The notes beneath the pieces were generated by a model. It searched no databases. It worked only from the letters and a program-made list of their open reading frames with translations, and was not told the DNA's origin. The translations under genes and the position numbers were made by a program. A stretch of 64,000 bases of DNA from Bacteriovoracaceae bacterium UBA3083 (lineage in GTDB: Bacteria; Bdellovibrionota; Bacteriovoracia; Bacteriovoracales; Bacteriovoracaceae): NCBI GenBank assembly GCA_002366565.1, contig DFBJ01000012.1, forward strand, positions 558,001 through 622,000, read 5' to 3'. Each line of letters starts with the position of its first letter. Positions within the stretch are counted from its first letter, which is position 1. This document shows, one piece after another, positions 60,170 through 64,000 of the stretch.

Positions 60170-61524
60170 GCAATAACAAGACGGCTAAGAATGTCTACGA
60201 CCTTTTTATAACTAGGAAGATGGAACTCATCATACAGCCTATTGATAATAAACTTTCTAACAGAGAGTTTCTTTAAGTCCTCTATTTTTTCCTCTAAAAT
60301 ATAGAATGCGTACTTTTCTACAACGATAAACACTATGGCCATGGGAGATATGTTTGAGGAATAATTCTCAACAAAGCCTACTCCTGTTGGTGCTCCATGA
60401 TGCTGCTTAATCAAAATATCTACACCAGATGGAGTCTTTGGGTAAGACTGTAAGAGGTTTGCGGCCATATTTGCATGATTCAATACAAGATCTCCTGCCG
60501 CGATATCAAGATTTCTAACATCAGAGTTATTGAAAATTTTCAAATGATTTTCATGTCGTAAATAAATGTCATGAAAGAAACTAAGGTAGGTCATTTTCTC
60601 TAATTGTACATTTAACTGCTCACCACTTCCCCAGTTCATATGGGGGGCAATTTCGCGGCAAAGAGCTGAGATAAGATAGTTTCTCTTATAAGCGTAGCTT
60701 CCTTTGTTTTCCAGAATATCCTTTAATAGAGATGAAAGCTCACTATGGGCCTCTATAGATTTGGACATAACTGCAATTGCGATATTTGAAAGCCTAACTG
60801 TCTGCTCAGAAACACCTACAGCATCAACTAGATTCTGGCTTATACTATAAGTTTCAGAATTAATCTCATGAATGCTTTTTCCACTTTTAGCAACGTCTAC
60901 AATCTTCTGTAGAGATTGTTGAAGTAGCTGATCTAATAGGTGCGAATGATCTTCTTTCTTTATATAGAAATATTGAATTAAGTTATCCTCATATTTTTTA
61001 ATAACATTATGATCAATACTGTCTCCACGCTTAATTCTCTTTATAAACTTTTCTTCATCTCTAGTATCTAGTTTAATGTAAATATCAGATGAAGCTGTTT
61101 CCATTAAATGAAAATTATGAATCGCCATAGGAACATAATCTGGAAGCTTCATAAGTCGTAACTGTTCAGGAGTAATTTTTAAAGATTTTATGATTAATCT
61201 TTTGAGCTCCTCTATTCTAAAACGATCAGGGAGTACCTCATAACCTCCAGATGGAAAGTCAAACTCTCCAAGAACTATAACTGGAGTTTTTGATTGAATA
61301 TCATAGAGGTGATTCATTATAACATTGGCTATATCAACCTTCTCATCATCAATTAAGTAAGAATTTCTGATAATAATGAGATTTGGTCTTTCTTGATTAA
61401 TCAATTCCTTAGCGTCAAAAGGCTTGAAACAGCTTAATATTTTGGCATCAAAGTCCAAACTCAAGCTTTCGCTTAGAAGCCTGAGAACCCTTTCATTTGA
61501 CTCTATAAGTAATAATTTTAACAT
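60166..61524 (-). CDS. degenerate receiver plus HD-domain signalling protein
   Basis: 452 aa from the chosen ATG. Residues 1-115 fold like a response-regulator receiver (LKLLLIESNERVLRLLSESL; later TPVIVLGEF), but the acidic pair is ES and the phospho-Asp position reads IIIRNSY, so it is probably not phosphorylated. A middle helical region follows. The C-terminal part has HD-type residues in SFFHDIYLRHE, HANMAANLLQSYP and KQHHGAPTGVGF, the last echoing the HH-x(n)-G-GYP region of HD-GYP c-di-GMP phosphodiesterases without the exact GYP. A TATAAT lies six bases before the ATG and no SD is seen, suggesting a leaderless mRNA. Activity uncertain. Confidence 0.78.
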   Translation of the reverse strand: MLKLLLIESNERVLRLLSESLSLDFDAKILSCFKPFDAKELINQERPNLIIIRNSYLIDDEKVDIANVIMNHLYDIQSKTPVIVLGEFDFPSGGYEVLPDRFRIEELKRLIIKSLKITPEQLRLMKLPDYVPMAIHNFHLMETASSDIYIKLDTRDEEKFIKRIKRGDSIDHNVIKKYEDNLIQYFYIKKEDHSHLLDQLLQQSLQKIVDVAKSGKSIHEINSETYSISQNLVDAVGVSEQTVRLSNIAIAVMSKSIEAHSELSSLLKDILENKGSYAYKRNYLISALCREIAPHMNWGSGEQLNVQLEKMTYLSFFHDIYLRHENHLKIFNNSDVRNLDIAAGDLVLNHANMAANLLQSYPKTPSGVDILIKQHHGAPTGVGFVENYSSNISPMAIVFIVVEKYAFYILEEKIEDLKKLSVRKFIINRLYDEFHLPSYKKVVDILSRLVIA

Positions 61525-61530
61525 ATTAGT

Positions 61531-61536
61531 ATTATA
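61531..61536 (-). promoter_or_regulatory. -10 element adjoining a start codon without SD
   Basis: A perfect minus-strand TATAAT ends six bases before the ATG at 61524. Transcription would start about at the A of the ATG, giving a leaderless message. No strong -35 is seen. Confidence 0.4.
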
Positions 61537-61595
61537 GTATACTTTTCGTTGAGAAATAATCATTTTAGCTAAATTATTGTAATAGAATAGCAAAT

Positions 61596-62645
61596 ATGAA
61601 TTTTTTTAGAAAAAGCAAAGATTTACACCAAAAGTACCCCAACCTTCTAATCGCGATATTCTTTATCTCGGGTTTTCTATTTGATATTTTCACTCTTGGC
61701 CAAGTCGATGAATTTGGTAACTTTCTAGGTCACTCCATCTACCTAAGCATGTTAATCCTCAGCTTTCTAACAATCGACAAGGAATACAAAAAGGGTCTAC
61801 TTCAAAAAATAGCTATTTATAAGAAAGATATATTTCATTTTCTAGCTGGTGGTTTACTGAGTGGATTTGCAATTTTCTTCTTTAAAAGTAGTTCACTCTC
61901 AACATCAGGTATTTTCATTTTACTAGTTCTCTTACTCTTATTAGCTAATGAGTCTCCAATATTTCAAGAAAAGGGATTGTTGATAAAACTGAGCTTAGTT
62001 CAGTTTTGTATTGCTGCTTATTTTATAATCTATATTCCTGTCTTAGTTGGATCAATGGGAGTTACTGTATTTTTACTCACACTAGCAGTGGCAACTGTTG
62101 TACTCCCAATTGTAATGACGAGACTTGATCATCCTGCAAAAAATGAATCTAAAATTATTGCGATAGCTTTAAGTCTAATTCTAATCACTGGTTATTTTTC
62201 AAATATACTTCCACCTGTTCCACTTAGTGTAAAAAAAATGGGGATTTATCATAAAGTAGAAAAGCAAGGTACTGACTATCTTCTTTATAGAGAGAAGTCA
62301 TTTTCCGATTACTTTGGAATTCAGAGCAATAGCTTCAAATACCTTCCAGGAGATAAAGTTTATCTTTTTGCAAGAATATTTGCTCCAAGAGGTCTCAAAG
62401 ATAAACTCTATATCCAGTGGGAAAAATGGGATAAGAAGTGGAAAGTAAGTGACAGAATCTCGCTCTCCATCAAAGGAGGAAACTCATGGGGTTATAGGGC
62501 CTATACTTACAAGGCAAATTACACTCCAGGACTCTGGAGAGCTAAAGTGATGAGCTCCGACAATAGAGAAATTTCTCGAATAGACTTCTCTATATCACCA
62601 CGCACGAGTTCAGAAAGAGAGCTATACAAAGAGGTTGAAAACTAG
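61596..62645 (+). CDS. DUF2914-type membrane protein
   Basis: 349 aa. Residues 15-205 hold six to eight membrane helices. The C-terminal 130 residues form a beta-rich domain with WEKWDKKWKVSDRISLSIKGGNSWGYRAYTYK (by ends) and GLWRAKVMS, the signature of DUF2914 (family recalled from memory). This domain probably sits in the periplasm. It is divergent from the receiver-HD gene; the two starts are about 70 bases apart. Function unknown. Confidence 0.8.
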   Translation: MNFFRKSKDLHQKYPNLLIAIFFISGFLFDIFTLGQVDEFGNFLGHSIYLSMLILSFLTIDKEYKKGLLQKIAIYKKDIFHFLAGGLLSGFAIFFFKSSSLSTSGIFILLVLLLLLANESPIFQEKGLLIKLSLVQFCIAAYFIIYIPVLVGSMGVTVFLLTLAVATVVLPIVMTRLDHPAKNESKIIAIALSLILITGYFSNILPPVPLSVKKMGIYHKVEKQGTDYLLYREKSFSDYFGIQSNSFKYLPGDKVYLFARIFAPRGLKDKLYIQWEKWDKKWKVSDRISLSIKGGNSWGYRAYTYKANYTPGLWRAKVMSSDNREISRIDFSISPRTSSERELYKEVEN

Positions 62646-62773
62646 TGTCATAAAGTCATTGGTTTCAATATGACAACATACGCGCAACGCGTCTTCTACC
62701 TAGATTTGCGTTAATATGGCTGGCATATTTCTTGCTTTATATTACCTACGTTAATTTAAAACAAGTGATACTA

Positions 62774-63136
62774 GTGCCAAAAAGAATCTTACTTCTAATA
62801 TTTCTATACTTATGTACGCCTACATTTGGGTCAATAGGTGAACCTCTGAAGCTTCAAGTATCTTTAGAACAGTTAGATGTAAAGATAACAAAGAGCTTCT
62901 CAATACGTGCCAATTCTATAAATACGATATCCGCTAAGGTTGCAGATGGTATCTCCATGGAAGAAATTTACCTTGAATTATCAAATGGAACATTTGTTAA
63001 ATTAGATGCTAAAAAGATGAAAAACAGTAAAAAGGCACAATGGAATCTAAACAGGAATAATATTAAAGCGATTACCTTTACAGCAAGAACAAATTCTAAA
63101 GACAAAAATCAAATAGAATTTGTTCTTATCAAGTAG
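62774..63136 (+). CDS. small exported hypothetical protein
   Basis: 120 aa from a GTG start that yields a good signal peptide (MPKRILLLIFLYLCTPTFG). The mature 100 residues are mixed beta (LKLQVSLEQLDVKITKSFSI, IEFVLIK) and basic. The open frame extends up to a TTG at 62732, and another GTG at 62765 is possible; none has a clear SD, so the start is uncertain. No family. It is convergent with the ABC permease gene, with one base between the stops. Confidence 0.6.
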   Translation: MPKRILLLIFLYLCTPTFGSIGEPLKLQVSLEQLDVKITKSFSIRANSINTISAKVADGISMEEIYLELSNGTFVKLDAKKMKNSKKAQWNLNRNNIKAITFTARTNSKDKNQIEFVLIK

Positions 63137-63137
63137 C

Positions 63138-63950
63138 CTACATTTCCTTTCTTGAGAAAAATAATCCAAAAAGAGAAAAAAGAATAATGAATGCTACAAA
63201 GTAATGACCAAAAAAAGCTAAGCTACTTACATCAAAGTCTGCTCCTTCAAGAAATACTTTTGAATAACTATCCATTTCCTGCATTCTTGGAAAAAAGAAA
63301 TACAAAAATAAATTAATTATCTTAAAGATCGATAAATCAGAAAATAGCTTATCTGGACCTAGACTCATAAGGTATGAACCAGTGACAGCTGTATAAGTTC
63401 TAAATATCATAAGAATAATAAAAGAAAAAAGCTTTGGAATATAAAGTGATATAAAAGCAGACAGAGTGATAAGAGTAAGCATATTAGCCCCCATCGAAAT
63501 TGTTGCGAGAAATAAGGACCCATTTATAAATGTGCCAGAGCTTGTTAATGAAAACATCAATACTGTATAGCCAATTGAAAAAAGAAAAAAGACAAGCGCG
63601 ATTATCCAAGCACCAAAAACTCTTGCAATTAAAAACTCTATCCTTTTAATAGGAAAGGCTAAAATTTGAGAGATGGACGATGATTCAAAGTCTGATTTAA
63701 TACAGTTCAAACCCAAAATTATAGAAGTCACTGTCGAAATAGAAGAGATGGCCAAGAACATTACAAAGAAGCCCTTATCACCAATTTGTGCACCATCAGC
63801 AATATTAAAGTTCTTATTTATAAAATCTAATAGCATCGTAGCGAGAGTAATCACACCTAGAGTAAAAATGAATATAAAAAGAAGTGCTTTATTCCTATAT
63901 TCTTTCGCAATAGTATTCTCTGTTAGAATTTTTATAATACCAAAGTTCAT
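63138..63950 (-). CDS. ABC-2-type transporter permease
   Basis: 270 aa with six membrane helices (ALLFIFIFTLGVITLATMLLDF; FFVMFLAISSISTVTSIILGL; VFGAWIIALVFFLFSIGYTVLMF in part; and others) and the conserved CIKSDFESSSISQILAFPIKRIEFLIARVFGAW middle (by ends), typical of ABC-2 permeases of the NosY/GldF-like group. The ATG overlaps the stop of the upstream ATPase gene (TAATG), so the two are coupled. It would export an unknown substrate or act on envelope components. Confidence 0.85.
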   Translation of the reverse strand: MNFGIIKILTENTIAKEYRNKALLFIFIFTLGVITLATMLLDFINKNFNIADGAQIGDKGFFVMFLAISSISTVTSIILGLNCIKSDFESSSISQILAFPIKRIEFLIARVFGAWIIALVFFLFSIGYTVLMFSLTSSGTFINGSLFLATISMGANMLTLITLSAFISLYIPKLFSFIILMIFRTYTAVTGSYLMSLGPDKLFSDLSIFKIINLFLYFFFPRMQEMDSYSKVFLEGADFDVSSLAFFGHYFVAFIILFSLFGLFFSRKEM

Positions 63951-64000
63951 TAGACGTCCTTAACTAATTTATAAAAGTAATCTTCTAGTCCACTTCCATC
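63950..64000 (-). CDS. ABC transporter ATP-binding protein, C-terminal end only
   Basis: The last 16 codons and stop of a gene that continues beyond the right edge. The visible tail, DGSGLEDYFYKLVKDV, matches the usual C-terminus of ABC-2-associated ATPases (SLEDxFLKL). The stop overlaps the permease ATG, which supports the pairing. Nothing else can be said from this fragment. Confidence 0.75.
   Translation of the reverse strand, partial: DGSGLEDYFYKLVKDV

Overview
The window reads as a chromosomal segment of a low-GC (about one third G+C by eye), Gram-negative, didermic bacterium of the Bdellovibrionota/Bacteriovoracales type (Halobacteriovorax/Bacteriovorax-like). This is an inference from gene content: many signal-peptide and lipobox proteins, outer-membrane barrels, secreted subtilases, a microaerobic cbb3 oxidase with fused CcoN-CcoO and a mono-heme CcoP, and a long TolQ/TolR-TPR-FHA cluster resembling the Agl-Glt gliding machinery of Myxococcus and predatory relatives. 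No tRNA, rRNA, CRISPR array, insertion sequence or prophage was seen.

Layout. 1-8.2 kb: secreted and envelope proteins (small subtilase, Gly-rich 712-aa exoprotein, YfiM-like protein), a hotdog thioesterase, a TPR protein, a Nif3-family protein and a Kazal-like secreted protein. 8.2-10.9 kb: an orphan CpaF-type secretion ATPase with an unknown partner and two unknown genes. 10.9-21.1 kb, minus strand: a coupled pair of a large secreted protein and a subtilase, a Tyr/Asp-rich lipoprotein behind a dyad-rich promoter region, a DUF6178-like protein and MoeA. 21.3-30.7 kb, plus strand: an FNR-type regulator with an FNR-like box, a lone cNMP-binding-domain protein, a universal stress protein, then ccoI-ccoS-ccoNO-ccoQ-ccoP-ccoG, a TauE/SafE-like membrane protein and a 39-aa membrane miniprotein. 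30.8-37.7 kb: redox and housekeeping genes (aldo/keto reductase, anchored thioredoxin, NAD(P)-binding protein), a CPA2 antiporter with CBS domains, a DAG/polyprenol kinase-like protein and an esterase.

38.0-49.1 kb is the most striking block: ten consecutive plus-strand genes encoding a VWA-domain lipoprotein with a Pro/Thr repeat stalk (CglB-like), an outer-membrane barrel, TPR proteins, one TolQ-like and two TolR-like proton-channel subunits, and an FHA-TM-AgmX/PglI protein (GltG-like). Together they could form a complete envelope-spanning, proton-driven motility or adhesion machine. A DnaA paralogue with an eroded P-loop faces it at 49.2-50.3 kb.

50.5-64 kb: small lipoprotein, sirtuin deacylase, and a minus-strand run thiolase/CBS/Popeye-like/RecQ/lipoprotein; a histidine kinase whose phospho-acceptor His is Gln; a 47-aa miniprotein; GDPD; MipA/OmpV barrel; a degenerate receiver-HD protein; a DUF2914 membrane protein; and an ABC-2 permease whose ATPase gene runs off the right edge.

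Start codons were moved inward from the longest reading frame where a Shine-Dalgarno site, signal peptide or neighbour overlap argued for it; each case is explained. Family assignments come from motif recognition only; no database search was possible.
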